A stretch of 17,195 bases of DNA from Pseudomonadota bacterium (GTDB lineage: Bacteria > Myxococcota > Myxococcia > Myxococcales > Myxococcaceae). The translations under genes were made by a program, and so were the position numbers. Below the pieces are notes generated by a model, which saw only the letters and a program-made list of their open reading frames with translations, did no database searches and was not told the DNA's origin. The stretch is from the NCBI GenBank assembly GCA_023424585.1, contig JAFADT010000794.1:1-17195 (forward strand), written 5' to 3'. The number at the start of each line of letters is the position of its first letter. Within the stretch, counting starts at the first letter, position 1. Below, in pieces: positions 5,876 through 13,723 of this stretch.

Positions 5876-6711
5876 GCGCGGTGCCGCTTGCGCCACGCGG
5901 CGGGCGTGAGCCCCTCCGCGCGCCGGAACAGGCGGATGAAGTGCGTGGGGTCCGCGTAGCCCACGCGCTCCGCGATGATGTCCACGCGCTCATCGGTGGA
6001 CATCAGCCGCCGACGGGCCTCCGCCATCCGGCCGGAGATGAGCCACTCCACCGCGCTGCGGCCCGTGGCCTGCTTCAGCGCGGTGGTGACGTGCGCGGGA
6101 GAGCGCCCCACGGCGGCGGCCACCTCGCGCAGCGAGATGGGCTCCAGGCAGTGCCGTTCGATGTACGTGAGCGCTTCACCCGCGAGCGATGCCCGCGCCT
6201 CCACGGGAGCCCAGGTGCTGGAGCGCGCCACCTCCGCGAGCACCAGGGAGAAGAGGCTGCGCGTCACCTGCTCCCCCAGCGCGCGGTGCGGTGCGCGCGT
6301 CTCCGCGCGCAGCTCCGACAACAGCCGCACCAGGTGCTCCTGGCGCCCGGAGGGAATCGGGACGACGGCGGAGGCGCCCTGGCGCACGCGCTCGAAGGGC
6401 TCCAGCAGCGGCCCCACCTCCGTGTGCGCGAAGGCGGATGGGTGGAACCCGAGCCCCCAGACCTCCGCCCGCTCGGCCGTCACCGTGCGGTGCCTCTCCC
6501 CCGCGGGGATGAGCATCACGTCGCCCGCGGACACCGTCAGGCGGGTGCGCTGGTCGATGACCGCCCGCCCACCCGTGTAGAGGGCGAGCACGGCCTGCGG
6601 ATGCGAGGCGGCGTGGGGGGAGGGCGCCTGCTGGGCATGGCCGCACGCGACGACCAGCGTGCTCGACGGCGTATCCCAGACGTGCACCGGCTGTGAATGC
6701 GCGACCGCCAC
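5860..6711 (-). CDS. AraC-family transcriptional regulator
   Basis: A protein of 283 residues. An N-terminal cupin-like sensor domain (about 12-95) includes LTVSAGDVMLIPAGERH (58-74), the usual beta-barrel signature of AraC ligand domains. The C-terminal DNA-binding part (about 180-278) has two helix-turn-helix units: ISLREVAAAVGRSPAHVTT (192-210) and VDIIAERVGYADPTHFIRLF (243-262), followed by LTPAAWRKRHR. The start is GTG 6711, supported by GGAGG (6717-6721) five bases upstream; no in-frame ATG with a ribosome site is nearby. It is 98 bases downstream of the MFS transporter gene on the same strand, with a strong hairpin in the gap. Control of the transporter is the natural guess; the ligand is unknown. 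Confidence 0.88.
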   Translation of the reverse strand: MAVAHSQPVHVWDTPSSTLVVACGHAQQAPSPHAASHPQAVLALYTGGRAVIDQRTRLTVSAGDVMLIPAGERHRTVTAERAEVWGLGFHPSAFAHTEVGPLLEPFERVRQGASAVVPIPSGRQEHLVRLLSELRAETRAPHRALGEQVTRSLFSLVLAEVARSSTWAPVEARASLAGEALTYIERHCLEPISLREVAAAVGRSPAHVTTALKQATGRSAVEWLISGRMAEARRRLMSTDERVDIIAERVGYADPTHFIRLFRRAEGLTPAAWRKRHRAPDAH

Positions 6712-6734
6712 GAGCGCCTCCGCTTCCTTCCCTG

Positions 6735-6755
6735 GCGGGCAGGAAACCTGCCCGC
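6735..6755 (-). terminator. Perfect hairpin between the MFS and AraC-type genes (terminator, processing site or operator)
   Basis: GCGGGCAGG (6735-6743) and CCTGCCCGC (6747-6755) are perfect 9-base complements with a 3-base loop, here AAA (UUU in the minus-strand transcript). It lies 54 bases after the transporter stop and 13 bases upstream of the GGAGG of the regulator gene. It could uncouple the two genes or serve as a protein-binding site. Confidence 0.5.
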
Positions 6756-6809
6756 GCCGTTGAACAGGGCTCGGATGCGCTCCAAGCCCGGGCGTTTCAA
6801 CCCGAAGCT

Positions 6810-8090
6810 TCAGCCCTGCTGCGCGCGGGGCACGGCCTCGCGGAACAGCCTCGCGCCCAACAGGAGCGCCAGGCCGCCCAGCAGCACCGGCACCGCGTTG
6901 ACGGCGATGGCGGTGTGGAGGCTGGACATGTCGGCGATCTGCCCGATGAGCGTGGGCGAGATGGCGTCGCCCAGCATGTGGATGCACAGCACGTTGAGGC
7001 CCATGGCGAAGGCGCGGAACGCGGGCGGCACGCAGTTGACGATGGCCGCGTTGATGGGGCCGCTGTTGAGGAAGATGAGGAACTGCGCCACGCCAATGGC
7101 CGCGAACGTCAGCGTCGTGTCGTGCAGGTTCACCGCCAGGTACATGCACGGCGCCGCCAGCAGCAGGCCGATGCCGGACAGCCACAGCCCGCCGCCCGCG
7201 CGCTTGCGGTCCATCTTGTCGCCCAGCCAGCCGCCGGCCACGGTGCCGGTGAGGCCCGCCACCGCCGTGATGGCGCCGAACACCAGGCCCACGCGGCCCG
7301 GGTGCTCCAGCCACAGGTGCCGCTCGCGCACCAGGTACGTGGGCATCCAGAACGCCAGGCCGCCAATGGAGAACGTCATCAGCGTGTAGCCCGCCGTCGT
7401 GGCCCAGAAGGCCATGTTGCGGCCCAGCCCCCGGAGGCCCTCCATGAACGGCAGCTTCACCGCCGCGTCCGGGCCGTCCATGGCGCCGCGCTGCGGCTCC
7501 GGCATGAAGAAGGCCATGGTGCCCAGCACCAGCCCCGGCACGCCGCCCGCGAAGAACGCCGCGTGCCACGAGTACGTCTGCGTCAGCCACCCGCCCAGGC
7601 CGTAGCCCATGGCGGAGCCCACCGGGATGGCGATGTAGAAGTACGACAGCATCCGCGTGCGCTGCTCGCGCGGATACAGGTCGGAGATGATGGACGGCGC
7701 CACCGCGCCGTAGCCCGCCTCGCCAATGCCAATCACCGCGCGCGCCAGCAGCAGCGCCGTGAAGCTGGCGGCCAGGCCGCTGGCCCCCGTGGCCAGGCTC
7801 CACAGGATGACGCCGCCCGCCACCAGCAGCCGGCGCGGGATGCGGTCCCCCAGGAAGCCGCCCAGGGGCGACGCCAGCATGAAGACGACGATGAAGACGG
7901 TGCCCAGCAGGCCGGACTGCGTGTCGTTGATGCCGAAGTCCTTCTGAATCTCCGGCAGCGCGACGGCGATGATGTACCGGTCGAGGTAGTTGACCAGGTT
8001 GATCAGCGTGAGGATGAACAGCGCATAGCCCGCGCGCACGGACTGCGTGGCGTGCGAGCTGGACGGAGCGGCGGGGGAGGAGGCGTTCAT
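6810..8090 (-). CDS. Spinster-type major facilitator superfamily (MFS) transporter
   Basis: A protein of 426 residues with about twelve hydrophobic segments, beginning at about 20-45. NYLDRYIIAVALPEIQKDF (34-52) in the first helix and loop is characteristic of the spinster-like (Spns) branch. The MFS motif A appears as GGFLGDRIPRR (77-87). The ending RLFREAVPRAQQG is cytoplasmic and basic. Spinster homologues in animals export sphingosine phosphate or lysolipids; the bacterial substrates are largely unknown, so I give none. The start overlaps the stop of the Ppx/GppA gene (ATGA, 8087-8090) and has no clear ribosome site of its own, indicating translational coupling. Confidence 0.88.
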   Translation of the reverse strand: MNASSPAAPSSSHATQSVRAGYALFILTLINLVNYLDRYIIAVALPEIQKDFGINDTQSGLLGTVFIVVFMLASPLGGFLGDRIPRRLLVAGGVILWSLATGASGLAASFTALLLARAVIGIGEAGYGAVAPSIISDLYPREQRTRMLSYFYIAIPVGSAMGYGLGGWLTQTYSWHAAFFAGGVPGLVLGTMAFFMPEPQRGAMDGPDAAVKLPFMEGLRGLGRNMAFWATTAGYTLMTFSIGGLAFWMPTYLVRERHLWLEHPGRVGLVFGAITAVAGLTGTVAGGWLGDKMDRKRAGGGLWLSGIGLLLAAPCMYLAVNLHDTTLTFAAIGVAQFLIFLNSGPINAAIVNCVPPAFRAFAMGLNVLCIHMLGDAISPTLIGQIADMSSLHTAIAVNAVPVLLGGLALLLGARLFREAVPRAQQG

Positions 8091-9022
8091 GAGGGGGAGG
8101 TGCCGGAGCCGAAGCGGTGTGCCAGCAGGCCCCAGCGCAGTCCGCGGTCACTCACGCGGCACGCGTCCACGCCCAGCGCCTTCACCGCCTCGAGCAGGAT
8201 GAGGGCGCCCGCGGGGATGACGTCCGCGCGCTTGGGCTGGAGGCCGGGCAGCGCCCGCCGCGCGTCCAGGGGCAGGGCGCACAGCCGGTCCGCGAGCGCG
8301 CTCAGCTCGCTCCGGGACAGCGTGCCGCCGTGGACCGCTTCCGCGTCGTAGGTGGCCATCTGGTGCTGCACGGCGTAGAGCGTCGTCACGGTGCCGGCCA
8401 CGCCCACCAGCATCGAGGCCGGGGGCGGCGGGGGCAGGGCGGAGAAGGTGTCGCGCAGGTGTGCCTCGATGCCCGCGCGCTCATCGGGAGACAACGGGTC
8501 GGTGCGCACGTAGCGCTCCGTGAGGCGCACGGCGCCCACGTCGAAGCTGTGGCGGAAGGCCACCGTGCCGGCGTCCGTGCCGTAGATGAACTCCGTGGAC
8601 CCGCCGCCAATGTCCACGACCACCAGGGGCCCCGCGGACTCGCTCGCGAAGTCCTGGGCCACCGCGGCGAAGGACAGCTGCGCCTCCATCTCCCCGGGGA
8701 TGATCTCCACCGTCACGTCCGCGCGGGCCCTGGCCTGGGCGATGAAGTCCGCGCCGTTCTTCGCGTCGCGCGCGGCGCTGGTGGCGGACACGGCGATGCC
8801 CTCCGCGCCCAGCTCGCGGGCCTCATTGGCGAAGGCCACCAGCACGGCCAGCGTGGCCTCCATGCCTTCCGTGGACAGCGTGCGGCTGGTGTCCACGCCC
8901 CGGCCCAGGCGGGTGATTTCGGCGCGCTCCACCACGGGCGTGAACCGCCCGTCCGGCAGGCGATCCGCGACCAGCAGCAGCACGGAGTTGGTCCCGATGT
9001 CGATGGATGCGAAGCGAGGCAT
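8087..9022 (-). CDS. Ppx/GppA family phosphatase (short form), exopolyphosphatase or (p)ppGpp-pathway enzyme
   Basis: A protein of 311 residues. It has the ASKHA phosphatase fold: phosphate-1 loop IDIGTNSVLL (7-16), the family motif IIPGEMEAQLSF with the putative catalytic Glu111, and phosphate-2 loop VVDIGGGSTEF (135-145). VAGTVTTL near residue 210 is also typical. It is only the two-lobed core, without the C-terminal HD-like domain of the roughly 500-residue E. coli Ppx and GppA, like many bacterial short forms. The family hydrolyses terminal phosphate from polyphosphate, pppGpp or related polymers; which one cannot be told. The start is 14 bases after the aminotransferase stop and the end overlaps the MFS start, so all three are probably one operon. 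Confidence 0.88.
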   Translation of the reverse strand: MPRFASIDIGTNSVLLLVADRLPDGRFTPVVERAEITRLGRGVDTSRTLSTEGMEATLAVLVAFANEARELGAEGIAVSATSAARDAKNGADFIAQARARADVTVEIIPGEMEAQLSFAAVAQDFASESAGPLVVVDIGGGSTEFIYGTDAGTVAFRHSFDVGAVRLTERYVRTDPLSPDERAGIEAHLRDTFSALPPPPPASMLVGVAGTVTTLYAVQHQMATYDAEAVHGGTLSRSELSALADRLCALPLDARRALPGLQPKRADVIPAGALILLEAVKALGVDACRVSDRGLRWGLLAHRFGSGTSPS

Positions 9023-9036
9023 GCCGCGAACACTAC

Positions 9037-10233
9037 TCAACGCAGCAGTGCTTCCAAAGCGCGCGCCAGGGCCTCGTAGTCCGCCGGACTGTTGTAGAGC
9101 TGCGCGGACAGCCGCAGGTGCCGCCGGGGCGCCCGGGGCCAGGCCGTGACGGGGATCTCGATGTGGTGCTCCTCGAACAAGCGCACGTGGAGGGGGTCCA
9201 GGTAGAGCGGCGGCTCGGGGTGCTCGGGGAAGCCATCCGGCAGGGCCACGCACGCCATGCTGCCCACCATGGACTCCGGGCACAGCGGCGTCGCGTTGCC
9301 CAGCTTCGCGTCCAGCCGCCGCCGGGCCGCCAGGGCCATCTCCCGGTTGGACTCCATCACCTCCGCCCACCCGCCCGGCACCAGCCCTCCCACGACGCGG
9401 ATGGCGGTGGGGATGCACAGGAAGGGCGTGGGGTCGACCGTGCCCACCCAGTCGAACTCCAGCCGGAAGCGCGAGCGGTCCGCGCGCGGCGAGTTGTGCC
9501 CGTGGCTCACCACCAGCGGCTTGAAGTCCGCCTGCAGGTCGCGGCGCACGTACAGGAACGCGGCGCCCTTGGGCGCGCACAGCCACTTGTGGCAGTTGCC
9601 GGTGTAGTACGCCGCGCCCAGCGCCTGGAGCGCCAGCGGCACCATGCCCGGCCCGTGCGCGCCGTCCACCAGCGTCTCCACGCCCTGCTCGCGCAGCTTC
9701 CGCACCAGCTCCGCCAGCGGCATGACCAGCGCCGTCTGGCTGGTGATGTGGTCCACGAGGAGCAGCCGCGTGCGCGGCGTCACCCGCGCCATCACCGCGT
9801 CCACCACCGACTCCGGCGACGTCACGGGCCAGGGCAGCCTCGCCACCACCACCTTCACGCCCTGCTCCGCGGCGGCCGCGTCCAGCGCGTTCCTGGACGC
9901 GTTGTATTCGTTGTCGGTGGTGAGCAGCTCGTCGCCGGGCTGGAAGCGCAGGTTGCGCAGCACGGTGTTCACGCCCGTGGTGGCGTTGGAGACGAACGCG
10001 AGGTCCTCGGCGGCTGCCCCCACGAAGCCCCCGAGCGCGGCGCGCGCCTCGTCCAGCAGCGGCTCCAGCTCCCGGGCGAGGAAGCGCACGGGCTCCGCCT
10101 CCAGCCGCGCCCGCAGCTCCGACTGGTGCTGGAGCACCGCCCGGGGGCACGCGCCGAACGAGCCGTGGTTGAGGAAGACGACCTGGGGATCCAGGCCCCA
10201 GTGGGTCTTGTGGGCGGAGAGGGGAGCGCGCAT
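9037..10233 (-). CDS. PLP-dependent class V aminotransferase, isopenicillin-N-epimerase-like
   Basis: A protein of 398 residues with the fold-type I pattern. It opens with LNHGSFGACP (21-30), typical of the CefD-like branch. The phosphate-contact motif is SNATTGVN (82-89). The cofactor aspartate is Asp190 in LVDGAHGPGM, and the Schiff-base lysine is Lys216 in YTGNCHKWLCAPKG. The C-terminal half shows SHGHNSP and the DWVGTVDPTPFL signature of this branch. Members act as epimerases, desulfurases or transaminases; sequence alone does not decide, and there are no beta-lactam genes nearby to support the CefD name. No ribosome site is visible before the ATG, but a good promoter ends just before it. 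Confidence 0.88.
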   Translation of the reverse strand: MRAPLSAHKTHWGLDPQVVFLNHGSFGACPRAVLQHQSELRARLEAEPVRFLARELEPLLDEARAALGGFVGAAAEDLAFVSNATTGVNTVLRNLRFQPGDELLTTDNEYNASRNALDAAAAEQGVKVVVARLPWPVTSPESVVDAVMARVTPRTRLLLVDHITSQTALVMPLAELVRKLREQGVETLVDGAHGPGMVPLALQALGAAYYTGNCHKWLCAPKGAAFLYVRRDLQADFKPLVVSHGHNSPRADRSRFRLEFDWVGTVDPTPFLCIPTAIRVVGGLVPGGWAEVMESNREMALAARRRLDAKLGNATPLCPESMVGSMACVALPDGFPEHPEPPLYLDPLHVRLFEEHHIEIPVTAWPRAPRRHLRLSAQLYNSPADYEALARALEALLR

Positions 10234-10242
10234 GGGGCGTGA

Positions 10243-10271
10243 AATGCACCCCGGCGCGTCCCCCCTGTCAA
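10243..10271 (-). promoter_or_regulatory. Probable sigma-70-type promoter giving a nearly leaderless aminotransferase mRNA
   Basis: On the minus strand a perfect -35, TTGACA (10271-10266), is followed after exactly 17 bases by TGCATT (10248-10243), three of six matches to TATAAT. The predicted transcript start is near 10236, only about three bases before the ATG at 10233. It lies in the 57-base gap after tolB, so the aminotransferase operon need not depend on tol transcription. Confidence 0.5.
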
Positions 10272-10290
10272 CGTCACCCGCCGTGCCGGG

Positions 10291-11580
10291 CTACTTCGCC
10301 GCCGGAGCGGTGCCCCAGTCCGGGGTCAGCCAGCTGCCCTTCTCCATGGGCAGCGGCACCTGGTTGTTGCCGTCCGCGGTCATCACCCACAGGTGCGCCG
10401 TGCCCGTGCGGTTGGAGCTGAACATGATGAGCCGGCCGTTGGGGGAGAAGGTGGGCTCCTCGTTGTTGCCCTGGTCCTGCGTGAGCCGCGTCACCTTGCC
10501 CGTGTCCACGTTGACCGTGAAGAGGTCGAACGCGTTGCGCTCGTCGCGCGCGGTGAAGGCGACGAGGTCCCCGCGCGGCGACCAGTCCGGCGTCTGGTTG
10601 TAGTTGCCCTGGAAGGTGAGCCGCTTCACGCCAGAGCCGTCCGCGTTCATCACGTACACCTGCGGGCTGCCGCCCCGGTTGGACACGAACGCGATGCGCT
10701 TGCCGTCCGGCGACCAGCTGGGGCTGGTGTTGAGGCCGTAGGGCGTGTCCGTGACGGCCTTGGCGCCGGAGCCATCCGCCGCGGCGACGTAGATCTGCGC
10801 GCTCTCCCCCTCCGCCAGCGCGTAGGCGATGCGCTTGCCGTCCGGCGAGTACGCGATGCCCGTGGCCATCTGACCCTCCGTCACCAGGGGCTTCGCCTCG
10901 CCGCCGGGGGACTGCACGTAGATGTCCGGCCGGTTCTTCCGGTACGACGTGAAGGCGACCTGTCCGGACGGGCTGAACGTGGGGAGGATGTGCGTGCCGC
11001 CCCTGGTGAGCGCCTGCGCGTTCACGCCGTCCCAGTCCGCCACGTACACGTCGCGGTTGGCGCCCGCCTTGCGCACGAAGGTGATGCGCGACAGGAAGGG
11101 GCTCGGCTCGTGGGTGAAGTGCCGGTAGAGCGCGTCCGCCAGCGTGTGCGCCAGCTTCCGGGGCTCACCGGCCGGCGCGTCCTTGGACACCTTCAGCTCC
11201 TCCTTGCCCGTGGCCACGCTGAACAGGCGCAGCTCGCCGCGCAGCGCGCCGCCGTCCTGCGCGAGCGACACCTTCACCAGCGACTCCGCGCCCACGTCCG
11301 CCCAGCGGCTGAAGTTGATGCTGCCCGCCGTCATGCCCTCCTTCGCGTCCGCGGTGAAGCTGTTGCGGTCCAGCACCTGGAAGATGCCGGAGGCGGTGAG
11401 GTCGTAGGTGAAGGCGGTGTCGAAGGTCTGGGCCGCCTTCTTGTCCGCGCCCTCCTGCACCACGGGGGCGGGGGCCGCGAGCGGCAGCGGGCGGAAGTTC
11501 GCGCCGGAGATCTCGATGACGGGCGCCTGCGCCAGCACCAGCGCGGGGACCAGGAGGAGCGACAGCAGGAGGGCTTTCAT
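10291..11580 (-). CDS. tolB: TolB, periplasmic beta-propeller protein of the Tol-Pal system
   Basis: A protein of 429 residues, the normal TolB length. It has a signal peptide (1-17, LLLSLLLVPALVLA). An N-terminal domain (about 20-170) precedes a beta-propeller of PD40-type blades, each with an SPxG core: FSPSGQVAFTSYR, YSPDGKRIAYA, WSPDGKRIAFVSNRGG, WSPRGDLVAFTAR and FSPNGRLIMFSSNR. TolB links the inner-membrane TolQRA motor to Pal and the outer membrane during envelope constriction. The start overlaps the stop of the TolA/TonB-like gene (ATGA, 11577-11580). The gene that usually follows, pal, is not here; the next gene downstream is the aminotransferase, so pal must be elsewhere if present. 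Confidence 0.93.
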   Translation of the reverse strand: MKALLLSLLLVPALVLAQAPVIEISGANFRPLPLAAPAPVVQEGADKKAAQTFDTAFTYDLTASGIFQVLDRNSFTADAKEGMTAGSINFSRWADVGAESLVKVSLAQDGGALRGELRLFSVATGKEELKVSKDAPAGEPRKLAHTLADALYRHFTHEPSPFLSRITFVRKAGANRDVYVADWDGVNAQALTRGGTHILPTFSPSGQVAFTSYRKNRPDIYVQSPGGEAKPLVTEGQMATGIAYSPDGKRIAYALAEGESAQIYVAAADGSGAKAVTDTPYGLNTSPSWSPDGKRIAFVSNRGGSPQVYVMNADGSGVKRLTFQGNYNQTPDWSPRGDLVAFTARDERNAFDLFTVNVDTGKVTRLTQDQGNNEEPTFSPNGRLIMFSSNRTGTAHLWVMTADGNNQVPLPMEKGSWLTPDWGTAPAAK

Positions 11581-12347
11581 GGGCTGAACACCAGGACGAC
11601 GCCGTTCTTCTGGAGCGCATCGCGAAGCGCGTCGGGGGGAGGAGAGAAGGGAGATGCCTTGCGCACGGCGGCCACCACCGCCGCGTCGAACAGCTCGTTG
11701 CCGCTGGGCTTGGCCAGGCTCACGTCCAGCACTTCACCCGCGCGGCCCAGCTTCATGGCCACCTGCGCCTTGAGGTACAGGCGCTCCGCGTCGGGGATGG
11801 TGTCCGCCACGTTGTAGTGACGGCGCACCTGGGACTTCAGGAGGCCGTAGTACCGCTCGCCCTCCGCCACCGCCGAGTCGCCGTCGGGGTCGCCGTCCTC
11901 GGCGCCCTCCAGCTCCTCCGGCTCCGTGGGCTTCGCGGACTTGTCGAACGCGCCGAAGAGCTTCTTGCGCCGGTCCTCCGCGTTCGCCTCGCCCTTCTGG
12001 GGCGCGGGGGCCGGGGCGGGCTTCACGCCCGGCACCGCCACCGCGGCGGGGGAGGGGGGAGGCACCTCCGCGGGCGGCGTGGGCGTGGGCTTCGCCACGA
12101 CCTCCTTGGGCGGCGGCTGCGCCACCTCCTTCCGCGGCAGGAGCTTGGGGTCGCGCGGCTTGCCCAGGCGCACCAGCGACGCGTTGATGGGCTTCTGATC
12201 CAGGTCCACCTTCGGCGCGGAGGTGAGGCCCGCGTAGAGCAGCGCCGCCGCGACCACCGCCACGTGCCCGACCACGGAGACGACGAGGAAGCGCGACAGC
12301 CGCGTGGGCCGGCTCACCAGCAGGCTGTGGGTCACCGCGGAGCTCAT
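11577..12347 (-). CDS. TolA/TonB-like energy-transducing periplasmic protein
   Basis: A protein of 256 residues occupying the tolA position. One N-terminal membrane anchor (about 19-40) contains VVGHVAVV, whose histidine corresponds to the SHLSH-type residue by which TonB and TolA contact their motor. A proline- and lysine-rich spacer follows (about 63-125), then a charged acidic stretch (about 140-165). The C-terminal domain (about 170-256) has the TonB-like pattern YLKAQVAMKLGRAGEVLDV and ELFDAAVVAAVRKASPF. The spacer is proline-rich, as in TonB, rather than the long alanine/lysine helix of enterobacterial TolA, yet its partners are clearly Tol proteins, so I describe it as a TolA equivalent with TonB architecture. 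It begins 3 bases after tolR and overlaps tolB. Confidence 0.87.
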   Translation of the reverse strand: MSSAVTHSLLVSRPTRLSRFLVVSVVGHVAVVAAALLYAGLTSAPKVDLDQKPINASLVRLGKPRDPKLLPRKEVAQPPPKEVVAKPTPTPPAEVPPPSPAAVAVPGVKPAPAPAPQKGEANAEDRRKKLFGAFDKSAKPTEPEELEGAEDGDPDGDSAVAEGERYYGLLKSQVRRHYNVADTIPDAERLYLKAQVAMKLGRAGEVLDVSLAKPSGNELFDAAVVAAVRKASPFSPPPDALRDALQKNGVVLVFSP

Positions 12348-12350
12348 GGG

Positions 12351-12839
12351 CTAGCGCTTCGCCTCCTGGGGCTTGCCCTTGCCGCCGGGGGCGGGGGCCT
12401 TGCTGGAGTTGGACGCCTTGGAGCCCTTGGCCGGTTCCGTGATCATCCCCACGTTGGAGATGCCCGCGCGCTGGGCCGCGGCCATCACCTCCACCACCAC
12501 GCCGTAGGGCACGTCCCGGTCCGCGTGGAGATACACCTCCTTGTCCGCCTGCGCCTTGGCGTTGGCGGCGAGCTTCGTCTCCAACTCCTCCAGCGGCACC
12601 TCCGCGTCCCCGATGTAGACCTTGCGCCCCGCGTCGATGGAGAGGACGACCTTCTTCTCCGTCGCCTCCACCGGGGCCGCCTTCGTCTCCGGGAGGTTCA
12701 CCTTCACGCCCTGCTGGATGAGGGGCGCCGTCACCATGAAGATGATGAGCAGCACCAGCATCACGTCCACCATGGGCGTGACGTTGATCTCGCTCATGGT
12801 GGTGCGGCTACCGCCGCCCTTGCCTCCGCCCATGCCCAT
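12351..12839 (-). CDS. tolR: TolR/ExbD-family inner-membrane motor protein
   Basis: A protein of 162 residues. It has a glycine-rich N-terminus, one membrane helix (about 23-40), and the conserved proton-pathway Asp25 in INVTPMVDVMLVLLIIFMV. The periplasmic domain (about 45-138) has the family strands VYLHADRDVPYG and ends with AAQRAGISNVGMITEP. A C-terminal tail of about 22 residues rich in Lys, Ser, Pro and Gly is longer than in enterobacterial TolR (about 142 residues). With TolQ it forms the proton channel that powers the TolA equivalent. It sits 12 bases after tolQ and 3 bases before the TolA-like gene. Confidence 0.92.
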   Translation of the reverse strand: MGMGGGKGGGSRTTMSEINVTPMVDVMLVLLIIFMVTAPLIQQGVKVNLPETKAAPVEATEKKVVLSIDAGRKVYIGDAEVPLEELETKLAANAKAQADKEVYLHADRDVPYGVVVEVMAAAQRAGISNVGMITEPAKGSKASNSSKAPAPGGKGKPQEAKR

Positions 12840-12851
12840 GTGACGGGTCTC

Positions 12852-13568
12852 CTAGCGGAAGAAGTGCCGCTTGATGATGTTGAGGAAGTCCGCGGAGAAG
12901 TTGGACATCTCCGTGTCGAACACCTTGATGCGGCTGACGAACGAGTTGTACGCGACCACCGCCGGGATGGCCGCGAACAGCCCCGCCGCCGTGGCGAACA
13001 GCGCGTTGCCCACCGGCGCCGCCACCGTGGCCAGGGTCGCGTTGCCCTGCTCCGCGATGTTGTTGAACGCGCCCAGGATGCCAATCACCGTGCCGAACAG
13101 CCCCACGAACGGCGACGCGGCGCCCACCGTGCCCAGGAAGGACACGCGGTTCTCCAGCTCCGTGATCTGCGCCGTGGCCGCGCGGTTGAGCGCGCGCTCC
13201 ACGTTCTCAATGCCGCCCAGCTTGGCGCTCATCGCGTCCTCGGCGCCGCCCTCCTTGTTGCCCGCCTGCGCCAGCTTGCTCAGCTCCTCGTAGCCCGCGC
13301 AGAACACCTTCGACAGCGGCGAGCCCTCCAGCTTCTGGGCGGATTGATAGATGGCCTCCAGACGGGAGGCCTTCCAGAACGTGTCGAGAAAGGTGAGCGA
13401 CTGAGCGCGGGCGCGCGACAGCTGGGTGGCCTTCATGGCGATGAGGGCCCAGGAGGCGACCGAGACGGCCATGAGGAGCAGGAGCACCGCGAGCTCGATG
13501 AACGACGCGTCGCGGATGATCTCCACGTAGTTCATGGCGCCAAAGGCCAGGGGCAGGTGGGGTATCAT
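12852..13568 (-). CDS. tolQ: TolQ/ExbB/MotA-family proton channel protein
   Basis: A protein of 238 residues, the usual TolQ size. Three membrane segments lie at about 24-44, 144-168 and 187-208, with a cytoplasmic loop between the first two. The conserved core LGTVGAASPFVGLFGTVIGI (145-164) and the third helix PVGNALFATAAGLFAAIPAV (185-204) are family hallmarks. First gene of the tolQ-tolR-tolA-like-tolB cluster. Start choice: ATG 13568 is used here; ATG 13535 (MNYVEII, 227 residues) is also possible, and the promoter candidate just upstream would give that one a more normal leader. Neither has a clear Shine-Dalgarno. Confidence 0.91.
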   Translation of the reverse strand: MIPHLPLAFGAMNYVEIIRDASFIELAVLLLLMAVSVASWALIAMKATQLSRARAQSLTFLDTFWKASRLEAIYQSAQKLEGSPLSKVFCAGYEELSKLAQAGNKEGGAEDAMSAKLGGIENVERALNRAATAQITELENRVSFLGTVGAASPFVGLFGTVIGILGAFNNIAEQGNATLATVAAPVGNALFATAAGLFAAIPAVVAYNSFVSRIKVFDTEMSNFSADFLNIIKRHFFR

Positions 13569-13580
13569 GGGGTCCAGCGC

Positions 13581-13607
13581 GTAACATTCCGTCCTCGGGT
13601 GGGTCAA
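13581..13607 (-). promoter_or_regulatory. Candidate promoter for the tol cluster
   Basis: On the minus strand TTGACC (13607-13602, five of six matches to TTGACA) is followed after 15 bases by TGTTAC (13586-13581, three of six). The spacing is short. The transcript would start near 13574, almost at the first candidate tolQ start. Confidence 0.3.
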
Positions 13608-13645
13608 ACTCGCCGACACACGCCCGGTTGCTTTGGACGGCACTG

Positions 13646-13651
13646 AATAAT
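13646..13651 (+). promoter_or_regulatory. -10-like element for the repeat lipoprotein gene
   Basis: AATAAT matches five of six positions of TATAAT and lies in a small AT-rich island 72 bases before the lipoprotein start. No convincing -35 at 16-18 bases is seen, so this is only a candidate. Confidence 0.25.
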
Positions 13652-13723
13652 TCCCGAGGCCGGTCGTCTGGAGGGGTGTTCCGGGCCAACGACCTCAACC
13701 ATCCCGAACCACGGATGCCCACC

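Noticed and set aside
6693..8351. Plus-strand frame of 552 residues opposite the MFS and Ppx genes
   Set aside because: Shadow: composition dominated by Arg, Gln, His and Ala, no domain, and spans a gene boundary.
9037..10233. Naming the aminotransferase as a beta-lactam pathway CefD
   Set aside because: The fold and branch fit, but no beta-lactam biosynthesis genes are nearby, so only a general name is supported.
11817..13646. Plus-strand frame of 609 residues opposite the tol genes
   Set aside because: Crosses three real genes with conserved Tol motifs on the other strand; Arg/His/Leu-rich shadow.
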